Shown here: one piece after another, positions 40,501 through 48,793 of the stretch
Layout: every line of letters begins with the position of its first letter
Numbering within the stretch: the stretch's first letter is position 1
Assembly (NCBI GenBank): GCA_963678705.1
Contig: OY783213.1
Location: 10,234,451 to 10,298,450, forward strand
Source of the DNA: Panorpa germanica
Lineage: Eukaryota; Arthropoda; Insecta; Mecoptera; Panorpidae
Reading direction: 5' to 3'
DNA length: 64,000 bases
Program-made: the position numbers and the translations under genes
The notes under the pieces: model-generated
What the model was told of the DNA's origin: nothing
Databases searched by the model: none
What the model saw: the letters and a program-made list of their open reading frames with translations, nothing else

Positions 40501-40817
40501 CTTTACTACCGTGATACTGGCCTGGAAAATAAAGGAAAATATTAATTAGTTGAAATATATTTGTCATTGTTTGAAGTTTAAATTTAACGAAAAGTGATTC
40601 GAAAGTTTTATACATTTAAAATCAATAGATAAAATATTTGTTAAAGATAAAGATGAAATAGATTCTATAAGTAATATTTAAAATATGAAAAACGTACCAC
40701 ATTCATTTGAGTTTTCATCAGAACCATCGAAGCAGTCAATAATGCCATCGCACATGTTTCTCTGGGGAACACAAACCGTGCCATTGTCGCAAGAAAATGT
40801 GCCACTAGGGCATACAC
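25420..40817 (-). CDS. type C leucine-rich repeat GPCR (relaxin receptor-like), 16 exons, 5' end missing
   Basis: This is a plasma-membrane receptor of the RXFP1/2 and Lgr3/Lgr4 class, whose known ligands are relaxin, Dilp8 or gonadulin-type insulin-like peptides. Joined exons give 716 residues with no frame break: LDLa (1-39), linker, N-cap, about ten LRRs, hinge with YYCSF and KKCRPNTDG, TM1-TM7, tail. Diagnostic strings are NLAVSDSLMGVY (TM2), SEVSMLILTFMSIERF (TM3 with ERF in place of DRY), SGTCFPLHI (ECL2 cysteine pairing with SWTC), RFFFIVLTDAGCW (TM6) and NSAVNPVLYTF (TM7 NPxxY). Introns are GT-AG; LRR introns are all phase 2, as in vertebrate RXFP genes. The signal peptide exon was not found. 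I cannot separate Lgr3 from Lgr4 by eye. Confidence 0.93.
25616..25792 (-). CDS. receptor exon 15: TM7 and proximal tail
   Basis: 177 nt when spliced, phase 1 in and out. TM7 is ADIYAWLVIFVLPLNSAVNP followed by VLYTFTTPRYRDLL. The donor used here, GCAG|gttaca, is weak. If it is not used, the frame continues to a stop at 25566-25568 with tail GYIENSKTKFLKQYLN. Confidence 0.85.
25864..26187 (-). CDS. receptor exon 14: ECL2, TM5, ICL3, TM6
   Basis: 324 nt, phase 1 in and out. It encodes ECL2 (RFYGSYSGTCFPLHI), TM5 (FIFLGVNLVGLLLISFVYTA), a short ICL3 and TM6 (FAIRFFFIVLTDAGCWLPII). The match to RXFP-type TM6 is the clearest family marker in the gene. Confidence 0.95.
26567..26717 (-). CDS. receptor exon 13: TM3 end, ICL2, TM4
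   Basis: 151 nt, phase 0 in and phase 1 out. It carries SMLILTFMSIERFILIADPF (TM3 end and ICL2) and TM4 (MALFIIWIVGGTLAIMP). The arginine motif is ERF, the form usual in LGRs. A family B MITE (26878-27462) lies in the intron just upstream. Confidence 0.94.
26878..27462. mobile_element. family B MITE, copy 3, in receptor intron
   Basis: A reversed copy with a damaged left end (GGGGACCTATGTC) and right end GGACACAAGTCCATT, sitting between receptor exons 12 and 13. Confidence 0.75.
27752..27897 (-). CDS. receptor exon 12: TM2, ECL1 and start of TM3
   Basis: 146 nt, phase 1 in and phase 0 out. It completes NLAVSDSLMGVYLTVIG (TM2), ECL1 (DARYRDVYHEVSQSW) and TM3 with the disulfide cysteine (SWTCTAAGVVAMVSSE). 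Acceptor tttaatag, donor gtgtgt. Confidence 0.94.
27983..28144 (-). CDS. receptor exon 11: TM1 and first loop
   Basis: 162 nt, phase 1 in and out. It starts with GVSSLKDLL, the conserved hinge-to-TM1 run, then TM1 (LRYMLWIVTALTYLGNGLVM, with GN as the conserved TM1 Asn), intracellular loop 1 and the start of TM2 (MVIRNLA). Confidence 0.94.
28214..28353 (-). CDS. receptor exon 10: last LRR and hinge
   Basis: 140 nt, phase 2 in and phase 1 out. It ends the LRR domain (NLDGLELEQINFEVISKL) and encodes the cysteine hinge FYYCSFVPHIKKCRPNTDG, diagnostic of glycoprotein-hormone and relaxin receptor ectodomains just before TM1. Confidence 0.94.
29458..29523 (-). CDS. receptor exon 9: one short LRR (66 nt)
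   Basis: Phase 2 in and out, two codons shorter than the sister exons: FLANNSVFLSDELFIPANLT. Acceptor tttgttttag, donor gtaagt. Confidence 0.9.
30034..30506. repeat. family H repeat, copy 2, in receptor intron
   Basis: Ends TTCCCACTCACTG and TAGTGAGTGGGAA are inverted repeats. Interior includes ACTGACATTAAACTTCTTTT, shared with copy 1. No family C insertion here. It sits between receptor exons 8 and 9. Confidence 0.72.
30700..30872. repeat. same dispersed repeat, in receptor intron
   Basis: Contains GAGTCCTCTATCAGATTCAT, also found around the family C insertion at 53.4/54.28 kb, and the AAGATGGCGGC core shared with 11.7 kb. Confidence 0.5.
32166..32237 (-). CDS. receptor exon 8: one LRR (72 nt)
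   Basis: Phase 2 in and out. The repeat is QLSNNKLTYLAPDLFRPLPL. Acceptor gtatttcag, donor gtaagt. The next intron is about 2.6 kb and holds a family H repeat. Confidence 0.92.
32279..32350. repeat. short dispersed repeat, inverted copy
   Basis: GTGGCGTAGCGTGCCTTAGA followed by GGGCCCCGTATCAAAATTTG and GGGGGACCCAAATGATGGG; pairs with 2225-2275. Ends immediately before the TATAGTCC MITE. Confidence 0.5.
32397..32614. mobile_element. 218-bp palindromic MITE (TATAGTCC), in receptor intron
   Basis: Left TATAGTCCAAATCACGATAG and right its inverse (about 46-bp arms including GGCGGCGACTTATACTTAAA). TA at each border is compatible with a Tc1/mariner-type target. Between receptor exons 7 and 8. Confidence 0.75.
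32960..33031 (-). CDS. receptor exon 7: one LRR (72 nt)
   Basis: Phase 2 in and out. The repeat is GLKDNILETIHHKAFLGLPN; acceptor tctgttgcag, donor gtaagt. An RTE-like repeat fragment lies just upstream in the preceding intron (33102-33448). Confidence 0.92.
33102..33448 (-). mobile_element. RTE-like fragment, copy 2, in receptor intron
   Basis: Reverse copy of the 11835 element, ending CGTGGCCGGGACAGCTAG, in the intron between receptor exons 6 and 7. Confidence 0.65.
33727..33798 (-). CDS. receptor exon 6: one LRR (72 nt)
   Basis: Phase 2 in and out. The repeat is HLTNNVISAVDDKMFALLKH. Acceptor gtttatttcag, donor gtaagt. Confidence 0.92.
34091..34303 (-). CDS. receptor exon 5: three LRRs in one exon
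   Basis: 213 nt, phase 2 in and out, three consecutive repeats: YLSYNRLTSLHSTIFQGL, WLFLDNNHLCNFSLSVFRGL, WLDLSDNNISLEGQAFPNL. Where neighbours are single-repeat exons, this one is a fused triple, most simply explained by loss of two introns. Confidence 0.93.
34645..34716 (-). CDS. receptor exon 4: one LRR (72 nt)
   Basis: Phase 2 in and out, 24-residue repeat: HLEGNNLTELPARLFQNQEY. Acceptor aatatttcag, donor gtaagt. Confidence 0.92.
35190..35367 (-). CDS. receptor exon 3: N-terminal cap and first LRR
   Basis: 178 nt, phase 1 in and phase 2 out. It encodes a cysteine-bearing LRR N-cap (TDNSTGCYTIEG, FLVCKNLGLVDVP, STCPNLLL) followed by a first repeat (ANNSIVLRNDSFNGLELEL). It holds potential N-glycosylation sequons NST, NNS and NDS. 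The intron before it is about 5.1 kb and carries the alternative exon, a TTAA MITE with a nested LINE, and a family C MITE. Confidence 0.9.
35938..36613 (-). mobile_element. 5'-truncated R1/Jockey-type LINE inserted in the TTAA MITE
   Basis: It is bounded by a 13-bp target duplication ATGTTTTTTATGT (35925-35937 and 36614-36626). The minus-strand body carries the C-terminal end of a reverse-transcriptase ORF and an AT-rich 3' tail (ataaataaatgct) at the low-coordinate end. Truncation at the 5' side with a variable-length target duplication is the usual mark of target-primed reverse transcription. Confidence 0.9.
36134..36613 (-). pseudogene. LINE ORF2 C-terminal fragment with CCHC-like knuckle
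   Basis: About 159 residues of LINE protein, highly charged at the start (PKDPKKRKEYFERNG), then RYKRLWENNVPQYL, ARFRLGNEEKGNRYW and the knuckle CRMCGAEDETLEHIKFEC, typical of the distal end of R1/Jockey-group pol in insects. The open frame runs on upstream into MITE sequence only by chance. The reverse transcriptase and endonuclease domains are absent, so it is inactive. Confidence 0.85.
37828..37910 (-). CDS. possible alternative terminal exon inside the receptor gene
   Basis: In the intron between exons 2 and 3, acceptor cttcttatcag is followed by 2 bases plus 26 codons and TAA. The phase matches the exon 2 donor (phase 1), giving YSCV then PSSSVQSSSPDDDPTLNN and a Lys-rich end. Spliced this way the gene would make a soluble LDLa-plus-linker protein without LRRs or membrane helices. 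Its Ser-rich then basic composition and its phase also resemble exon 16, so it may instead be a stray tail-exon duplicate. There is no transcript evidence. Confidence 0.35.
38547..38759. mobile_element. family C MITE, copy 3 (213 bp), in receptor intron
   Basis: Ends CCCAGTAAATATTTAGG and AAATTTTTTACTGGG, flanked by AA on both sides. It lies between receptor exons 2 and 3. Confidence 0.78.
40447..40521 (-). CDS. receptor exon 2: linker after LDLa
   Basis: 75 nt, phase 1 at both ends. It completes the LDLa end (C-G) and continues with a charged linker containing YHGSKDMI and PEKREDV, ending YSC. The LDLa-LRR linker takes part in ligand engagement in mammalian relaxin receptors. The acceptor is tttattttccag and the donor gtaagt. 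Confidence 0.88.
40698..40817 (-). CDS. receptor exon 1 seen: LDLa module
   Basis: It encodes 39 complete codons flanked by 2 and 1 bases (phase 1 in, phase 1 out). Cysteines sit at C2, C9, C15, C22, C28 and C39, with the calcium-binding string CDGIIDCFDGSDE. In relaxin receptors this single LDLa module is needed for activation rather than ligand binding (family knowledge). Acceptor is ttttccag and donor is gtacgt. An upstream coding exon ending in phase 1 must exist but was not recognised. Confidence 0.93.
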
Positions 40818-41098
40818 CTGGAAAACAAATATAAGAAACTGGTAAGTGTAATATAAAAAGGGGGTATATTCATATTTCATTCATATACCAGCACAGTTGC
40901 GTAACTGGAATTTTAAATTTCGCGCCATTTCGACACTGTCCGATTTTCTTTTTAAATCTATACTAACATATATTTATTGATAAAATAAATTGTGAAATAT
41001 TATAGTATAATAAACAAGTAAAGTGTGACAATGTTTAGATCAGTACCAGGTTCATATCCTACTTTTCATATAGAAATTATGTTGCCATACAAGGTTCC

Positions 41099-41316
41099 TA
41101 TAGTTCAAATTACGAGAGTTCTTCGGCGACTCATACTTAAAACAAGTTGTGGGGTATAAACTGCCGATATAACTAAAAAGCACTGACTCACTTATTTTTC
41201 TATAATGTATATAGAAACGAATAAGATAAAATTCATTATCGTATTATAGATTTATACCGCTCTTATAACCTCTTTTAAGTATAAGTCGCCGCCGAACTCT
41301 CGTGATTTGGACTATA
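41099..41316. mobile_element. 218-bp palindromic MITE, second copy
   Basis: Identical length to the 32397 copy, inverted relative to it, with ends TATAGTTCAAAT and ATTTGGACTATA. It lies just upstream of the receptor LDLa exon. Confidence 0.75.
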
Positions 41317-41461
41317 CTTAGTTACTTGCTATAAGCTAATTTCTCGGTTCATTTTCTACCTGGGAAAAGTAAATGTATTGAGAATAGTCAATCGCACATA
41401 TTTGTAATGAATTGGAACTATAGTTTAATAAATAATAATTACTATTTTTCTCCTTATTTAC

Positions 41462-41519
41462 AGATAAGACTGCATCCACTTAATATGTTGATGACAGTGT
41501 TAGAGAAGGACTTCATTGA
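41462..41519 (+). CDS. exon-like 58-nt segment
   Basis: Acceptor ttctccttatttacag and donor gtatgt flank a segment open only in frame 0: IRLHPLNMLMTVLEKDFIE plus one base. It lies just upstream of the receptor LDLa exon on the opposite strand. Unknown protein. Confidence 0.27.
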
Positions 41520-42197
41520 AGGTATGTCCTTTTAAATGTAGTAAAAAATTGGTAAACCCTTATGGTTGTTTTGAGCACGTTATACGAAGGGAATATAGAT
41601 GAACTTTATTGGCTTTATTATTTTTTTAAATATCCAAAAGGTGACGAAGATGCCGCTTAGTTGTTAGCATATTTTTGCGCCACCGATAATATTTGAGCTG
41701 ATCTCTTATGCATCATAGAAGGGAAAGGATAGATAACGGTTGTTACGTCGATAGATTTGTGACTTTTTATGCAGAAATTGTAAGAAGATCATGTAATCCT
41801 AATAGCAGTTTAGTTTTTATTTTTATAAGGATAAATTTATATTTTTTCTTTCGTTTGGAAGGAGTGAAAATGTTTAAATTTAATAAGGATCAACATTGAA
41901 TTAAGCACAATCACATATAAATAAATAGCAAAAACATAAAAAATAATAATAATAATACTTAAATAACTAAGTAATACTACATACATAAATAATTAAACAT
42001 CTCCTCAAAATGAATTTTTATAAACAAATAAATTGAAGCCACTCTAAGTTTTCCATAATCCATGTTTTTATAAATAAGCCAGCTGTGGGTACATGTGTTT
42101 ACAGTAGCATTATTTGCATTTAGTTATTTTTATCTATCAGATGCATTTAATTGGATGAAATGTAAACTGTAGAGAAATGTAATTAGCTTGCACACCA

Positions 42198-42218
42198 CCC
42201 ACCTCCCACCTCCCTCCC
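42198..42218 (-). other. G-quadruplex-capable run
   Basis: Four CCC runs on the plus strand (loops of 4, 4 and 1 bases) give four GGG runs on the minus strand, isolated in AT-rich DNA. Confidence 0.5.
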
Positions 42219-42573
42219 ATCACCATCAACGATCCATGTAATGAAAAACACTTGTAGTTTAGTGTTGACACGGAAAAAACAAATTCTATTTCAATTTAAA
42301 AGAGCTGGTAAATAAAACAGACACCGCGCAAACCGAATTAAATAAATAATGAAAGTTACAACCAGTTGAAGAAAACTGGGGTTGAGTAGGTTCATAAGTT
42401 ATGTAGAAAGGGATTGTGAAATTCAGGAAATAATGTGACCGGTTGCATGATTGCTAGTCAGAATAACTGTGACGCGTGACGTGACGAGATACAAAGCATG
42501 GTGCGTGGAATCCGGGCTTCTCCCAATCACGGGCCGAATACATGTCTTTTGATTCGGACCTGCCTATATTTTC

Positions 42574-42898
42574 TATTATCTTATAATATATATAAATTAC
42601 GTGTCACGTTGTGTGTTCGCGATGGACTCCTAAACTACTTAACCGATTTTAATCAAATTTGTACACCGGGTGCAGTTTGATCCAACTTGAAAGATAGGAT
42701 AGCTTACATCTCAATTTATGATTAATTATTATGATTTATTATTAATTATCTGATTTTAAAAGATGGCGACATCTGTTGATAAATAGATTGAGTAAATATT
42801 CTGTTGACTAGATTGAGTAAATATTCAATAGATGGCGCTATGTAATGTAATATGACAAAAACGTTAGTCACAGCACCGCGTGGCCGGGACAGCTAGTA
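42574..42898 (-). mobile_element. RTE-like fragment, copy 3
   Basis: Reverse copy of the same family with small internal deletions relative to the 33102 copy; it keeps both the tail and the CCGGGACAGCTAG end. Confidence 0.65.
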
Positions 42899-44030
42899 GT
42901 GTATAATATCAACACTGAAATAAACCAATTTATCAATTTGTGAAGGAACTGACATAGTAAAACGAATTATTCGTTATTTATTCAATTCTGCGTGGGAGAC
43001 CAGCCAAAAAGTCTACATTGCTAAAACGAAACAATTTTCTATGGATCAAAATATTTCATTAATTTAGAAAGCAAATGACCATATTAATAAATTTCAAATA
43101 AAACAAAATACCAAAAAGTAATTCATAAAAAATTTATTATTTATCAATGAGATTAGCTTTAGAGAACTTATTAGAAATTTTTTAAATAAAACAAAAAACT
43201 TCCTAAAAATAATCGCTTATTTTTATTCTTATTCTTTTATTTTCAATGAAGCCAAACATAATACATCGACGAAAACTTTACTTATTAAAGAATTTGCTTT
43301 TATTCCATTTAATAAAAGAATTCCATTTATTTCTTAAGATAAATTTATTATAAAAACCACCTACATATTTAGCGCAAAACAAAGAATTGCTAGGAATGTC
43401 TGAAAGGTTTTCACTAAAATAAAATCAAATTGTTTAGATTATTTGTAATAAGGAATAAATTTGAATAAATGCTGTATCGGTATAATAAAACCAGACTTTC
43501 AGTTACCCAAAAAGTTTAACTATGAAATTATTAATCCATTAGAAAGACACATTCGTTCGTAGTATTTAATTTATTCATTATTATAATCCACGCTAAGCTG
43601 AAATAATTCCATGTCATTTACAATTTTATTAATTAAATCCACTAGTATTATAAATGATTAAATAACCAATATAATGGGGTAATATTTAACAAAGATTATA
43701 AATAAATATGTCTCTCGCGTGATTTAATACTCCATGTCAATACCCGCCCAAGCTCCAACTTCAATTCTCGTGGTATGCAACATGCTCAGCACCTGATTTT
43801 ACCCTAATCTTCTAGATTATAATTATCTCTGCTCTATATAGTCCCCCTATAACATAAATCTGTTAATAATTTAAATATAATATACTGATTATTTAAGTAG
43901 CTTATCTTAAATGAGCGAAATGTGCTATGACAACCATTACCATGCATTCTGATTAGGTGTTCTCTAGCATTAGGCAGTGCCGCATTTATATGTGGCGGAG
44001 CACTGTACACTATTTAGTGAGGGTCCATGT
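42899..44030. other. no gene seen
   Basis: Very AT-rich between the RTE-like fragment and family A copy 3. Confidence 0.45.
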
Positions 44031-44354
44031 AAAACCGGCGCCAAACGATGCTACGAACACCTTCCAACGTTGAACGCATCGTGTGTTCAATATCATGTGT
44101 CAAAAGTTAATGTTGAAAGAAGTTCGGGCTGTTGTCGGTCTTTTAACTCGCATCATTAGATTTTTCTGCTCCCGCCACACACTTGGTCCACATGTTTATT
44201 TATTTACTTGAAAGTTTTTGATAAACAGTGTCAGTGTCAATAATATCAACAAATTAATAAAATAAATAAATCATTCGGATCAAACATTCGTTCCACCGCG
44301 TAGCAGGAAACTTGCCATGTCAATCTTCCAATATTTGACTGACACGTTGGAGGC
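44031..44354 (-). repeat. family A repeat, copy 3
   Basis: Contains ACCGGCGCCAAACGATGC at one end and GTAGCAGGAAACTTGCCATG towards the other, in the same orientation as copy 1, with an internal deletion. Confidence 0.62.
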
Positions 44355-44947
44355 AAGCATGACGGTGCATCTCTCTCGTCAGAATATGATCATTGATAAA
44401 CGCATCACTAGAGAACGGTTGGACCAATTGTTCGTATTAGACTGAATAAAATATTTAGGCAAAGAAAAATTCGAAAACTTGCCCGGAAGATTGTAATATT
44501 CTGGAAAAACTGAAAGTATTTTATTCTATGGGATTTTTACTACTATGTGCGCAATTGTCTTATGACAGCTGATTGTCAAATTGTGAATCAAACTAAAAGT
44601 GACGAAAAATTTATACAGTTGTTTATTTTCAGTTGAATTGTAATTTTTTTTATTGAAATTTGGATAGGACAACGTCTGTAGGGTCTGCCAGTAATAAATA
44701 AACACAATTATGTGTATTTGAGGTTTAGAAAAGGCCTCAGGAATATAGGCAAATATTTGAAAGCAGGGAAAGTATGAAAAACTTTATTGCTTTAATCAAT
44801 AAAACTAATTTAATCTCTTTATTTTAAGTACTCATACTCGTATCTATAAGTTGTAAATTATGTTTAGTAAATATTTATAAATGTATATATTCTTTTATAC
44901 AGGGTGTCCCAATATTCAACGATAAGCGGGCACCAGAGGGTGGTCCT

Positions 44948-45539
44948 GCTCATGACTACACGAGAAAAAAAAAAATATTTATTTATTTATTTATATATTT
45001 ATAATAATTTATTTCATTTTGTTTAGAAATTACAAAAAAAAATAAAAATCTTTCGAAAATTGAAACACTTTAAGATGTTTTTAACTACCATGACCACAAC
45101 TTTTCAAATATTTCTGATTTTTTTTTGTGTCGGCAACCTAAATAGCACTGCTATCCACCACAACCATTAAAAATCCCAGAATGCTAGTAGTTTTTACACA
45201 AAAATTAATCGAAATTGTTTTTTTCCCTAAATTTTTTAAAGATTTTTACTTTCACTCCACTTTAACTCATCATGGTATAAAAAAAAAGTATGAATACTAC
45301 TATGGCAAGTTTTTTTAAAAATTGGCGCAACTCTTCAGGATTCCAAAATGGTATAATACTCCAGGAAAACTAGCAACAAAAAAAAATTATGCATACTATT
45401 TCTAAACAAGAACCAAATTTCATAAATTGTTGTTGATGATAGTTATCACTTTTACAATACGATTTTTATCTTTTTTTGTAACTTCTAAACAAAATGAGAT
45501 AATTTTTTTTTTCTTTTTTTCTCGTGTAGCCATGAGCAA
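44948..45539. repeat. long hairpin with about 110-nt arms
   Basis: GCTCATGACTACACGAGAAA at 44948 pairs with TTCTCGTGTAGCCATGAGC at 45520-45539, and the pairing runs inward through AATTTATTTCATTTTGTTTA. An ACAGGGTGTCCCA run, frequent at arthropod transposon ends, lies at 44900. Probably a MITE of unknown family. Confidence 0.6.
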
Positions 45540-47294
45540 TATTTAAAAAAAAAGTTATCTTTTCCGTAAACAGTATTACGTAATATACGACATTTTTCTA
45601 CCAATTTTTCGGCTATTTGCAAACATTTCCTTTTTTAAATGTAGCTTTTTAACACACTCTTTCATCTTGTTACTTGTGTAAGTAAATTATTTGTACATTA
45701 ATAAAACAGCGGCGTAAAACAGGAAGATAAAACTTAATAAAGATTTATAGTGTGGCTAATGGCATAAGCTAGTACAGGATTGTAGTTGCATAATGCGTGG
45801 ATAGGGATACAGATATGGATAGGGATCCTGGATCAACTAGGAGCATAAGTAGGATTGACCTAGTGGATAATATATTACGAAATGTAAAGAACGTGAGCCT
45901 TTAACCCATGTTATATTTGACTATGTACGCTGTTATACATATTGGATACACAAGAGATAGACTCCAAAAATTCCTGACCTAGAAACGTTACAGGAAGATA
46001 AAATAAAACGATTTGACGTTACTATGCATGAATGTACATCAGAGGCAGGATTGTTTTTACACACAAAGATTGAACAAGTAGAGATAACGTTCAAAATTTC
46101 CTCTATATTTATCTACAATATAACTGGACAAAATATTTGTCCTTTATTCCATTAAATTCATATTTCAAAACGCTGTGTGTTTTGGGCAACACTGGATCAT
46201 TGCTTAACACTTTACACCTTCTATATTCTTCGTGTTAGAAAAACTTTCCAAATTTTCTTCTCCTTACCTCAAACAGAGGCTTTGTTGTCGGTCTCTTCTT
46301 CAATATTAATTTCTGCTTTCTGTAATTAATGCTTGTATGAAAACGATAAAGTTTAATTAACTGACACTTGAGGTAAACCTTGAAAACTTTTCACGGACAC
46401 CTTGTTCCTCACCGTGGAGTGGTTTGGAGTGTATTTCTGCTCCGAATTACCAATTTATAAGCTGACTAATTTATGGTTTACCAGTACAACTTAATAAAGG
46501 TATTAAGTAAGCTTTATTGTTAATTACAGTCTACGATCATAGCTGGAATTATTGACTAATATTGTGCGCATACAATTCTACCAACACTTTGTTTTGTTGC
46601 GCGGATTTATCTTGGAGAAATTATTCAAAAAGGAAACCACCTAAAGAACGCATTGAACAGCCAGAGACAAATTAAAATACTAGTCATTCTATCTCAGTTA
46701 AAAGCTTATATATCTGTCTCGTTTACTCTCATACTACGTGGCATAAGTACTTCTCGCTTGCTCATTAATAGATGTTAACCAACAAGACATGACAAACGAC
46801 ATCGACAATTATATTGGCGAAAGCTAGTCATCATACTATTAAGAAATAAACAAATAAAATTGTAAAATATTTTTTATCGATTTTTTGACAGTAAATAAAA
46901 TGTTATCTTGAACCCGAAACTGTCATCGACCTCAAATATTCAAGATAATAAGATAATGTCGAAGTACGAAATCTATATAAGATTTACTCGAATATTTCAA
47001 ACATTTGTTCGACTTCCTATTATGCTAATGATTAACTAATATCACATCAATATGTAAGAGGGCGCTTTTCTCATAAAAACGGATATTAAATAGCAGTCAT
47101 TTTTGCCCCTATTTTTATCGAACAAATCTTCATGCGCTTTTACAAAAGCCAGCTAGGCGGATTATTTACTTCTTATCTTTATGAGAGCTGCAATGGCTGC
47201 CACGTGTCAACGACTTATTGCACACGTGACACGTGACGCGTATAATATAGTAGGCCTGTCGCACACTGCAAACGTATTTAAGAGAATTTTATCC
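45540..47294. other. no firm gene
   Basis: Only the weak exon-like segment at 46268-46319 stands out. Confidence 0.4.
46268..46319 (-). CDS. exon-like 52-nt segment
   Basis: Acceptor gcattaattacag and donor gtaagg; open frame KQKLILKKRPTTKPLFE, phase 2 in and phase 0 out. This is not phase-compatible with the receptor LDLa exon, so it is not its missing 5' exon by direct splicing. Confidence 0.2.
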
Positions 47295-47403
47295 GCACGT
47301 ATACTCGCTACTACGCTAAACCTATCCGAACCTTGTAAATGTTATGGAAGGTATATGGAAGACAATGCAATAGTCTCTTTCAATACAGTGGTGTATCGAT
47401 AAA
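47295..47403. repeat. about 110-bp repeat, copy 1
   Basis: TACGCTAAACCTATCCGAAC through GTGGTGTATCGATAAA; recurs in the same orientation at 62787-62893. The open frame 47181-47402 overlaps it and is not supported as a gene. Confidence 0.5.
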
Positions 47404-47722
47404 AATTAAAGTAAAAGTTAGCTCTTATGATTAATTATGTTAGTGCAAAACAACTGCAATACACCCTACAGTACACAAGTTTGATATGGCATACTGTCGT
47501 ATCGGTGCGTGGTATGTATGTATTGTGACACTGCAGATGCAAAAAACATAGCAGTCGGCTTGCTTGCGAGTTCGCCGTCCCTTAAAAACGCTTGAGGTGT
47601 GCGACAGGCTTTAGGCTAAGCCCACGCTCTAAAGAAAACGATTATTGTTACTAGAGTGTATTGGAGATGTGTCGCATTGAGCAAGCTTCTACTTTAATGT
47701 TTATCAATACAACATATAATAG

Positions 47723-48088
47723 CAGAGGCGGCCTTAGGGGGTGGCAAGCAGGGCAACCGCCTGTGGCAAGCAGGGCAACCGCCTGTGGCCACGCATTCTC
47801 GCGCATCAACCCAAGTAGAAAAATTCATTACTATATATGTATTTTAATCTTGCGCTTCGCTTTTTAGAAATCCCACTTGAATCACTACGTATATCTTTTA
47901 AGGCATGTGCCTTAGTTTATCATCGGCTTTGTGCTTGTTAACTTTTATAAATCTTTCAATATAAAATTTTATTTCTCGTCATTTATCATCAAAAATACTT
48001 ACTTACAATTTACATAAATTATACAAAGAACAAGTACTTCGCTAAGACCTGCCGCCCCGGGGCCTCGCAATGGCTAAGGCCGCCCCTG
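47723..48088. mobile_element. hAT-type MITE (CAGAGGCGGCC...), 366 bp
   Basis: Ends CAGAGGCGGCCTTAGG and CTAAGGCCGCCCCTG are inverted repeats, flanked by perfect 8-bp duplications TATAATAG (47715-47722 and 48089-48096). The start of the element holds a tandem duplication of a roughly 25-bp unit (GGCAAGCAGGGCAACCGCC). No transposase is present. Confidence 0.9.
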
Positions 48089-48793
48089 TATAATAGTACA
48101 TATTATATAAGAAACGAATGAAGTAACATTAGGTGATAACAAATAAAACAAATAATAGAAACACTATAAAGAAACTAAACTTTAAAAAGTGTAGCAAAAG
48201 TAAAGCTTTGATGGGCTTCACAAAAAGATGCCCCAGCCCGCGTGTTGTTCTTCTCTGGAGTTTGTTATATTGCCATGTATTAGACAAACACCCATAAATA
48301 ATCACAAAAGCATTACCTTCCCTTCATCAGTGAAAGTTACTGGTATACCTCATACGCGAACGAACATAAAACCTAATGATTTGAAACCCTATGAAGAAAT
48401 TGTATACTATACAACGTTTACTAATAAAATAATCGTTATAAGTCCAGCGACAGTAGGCATGTCTCATACATGTCTACAAAGTGTCTACCAACAACTTTAC
48501 TGCTATATATTTGTTTAGAAAAAGATTTCTGAGGCAAAAACACAAAAACAAAACTTTAACAACTAAGTTTTATGACTGTATCTAATTATTATTTATTCCA
48601 TTCATATAAACAATATATAATAGTTTTGTGTAGACATATTTATTGATTGACAGTTCATTCTAACCTCAAAGTTGGTTTTCAATATGTGATCAAATGGCAG
48701 ATGTGATTTTATGGTAACAAAGTTTCAAATACATAAATGCTATAAAAATGGTTAAATTGAATTCAAGTTTCAGTTATATTTAAAAGGTTAACA

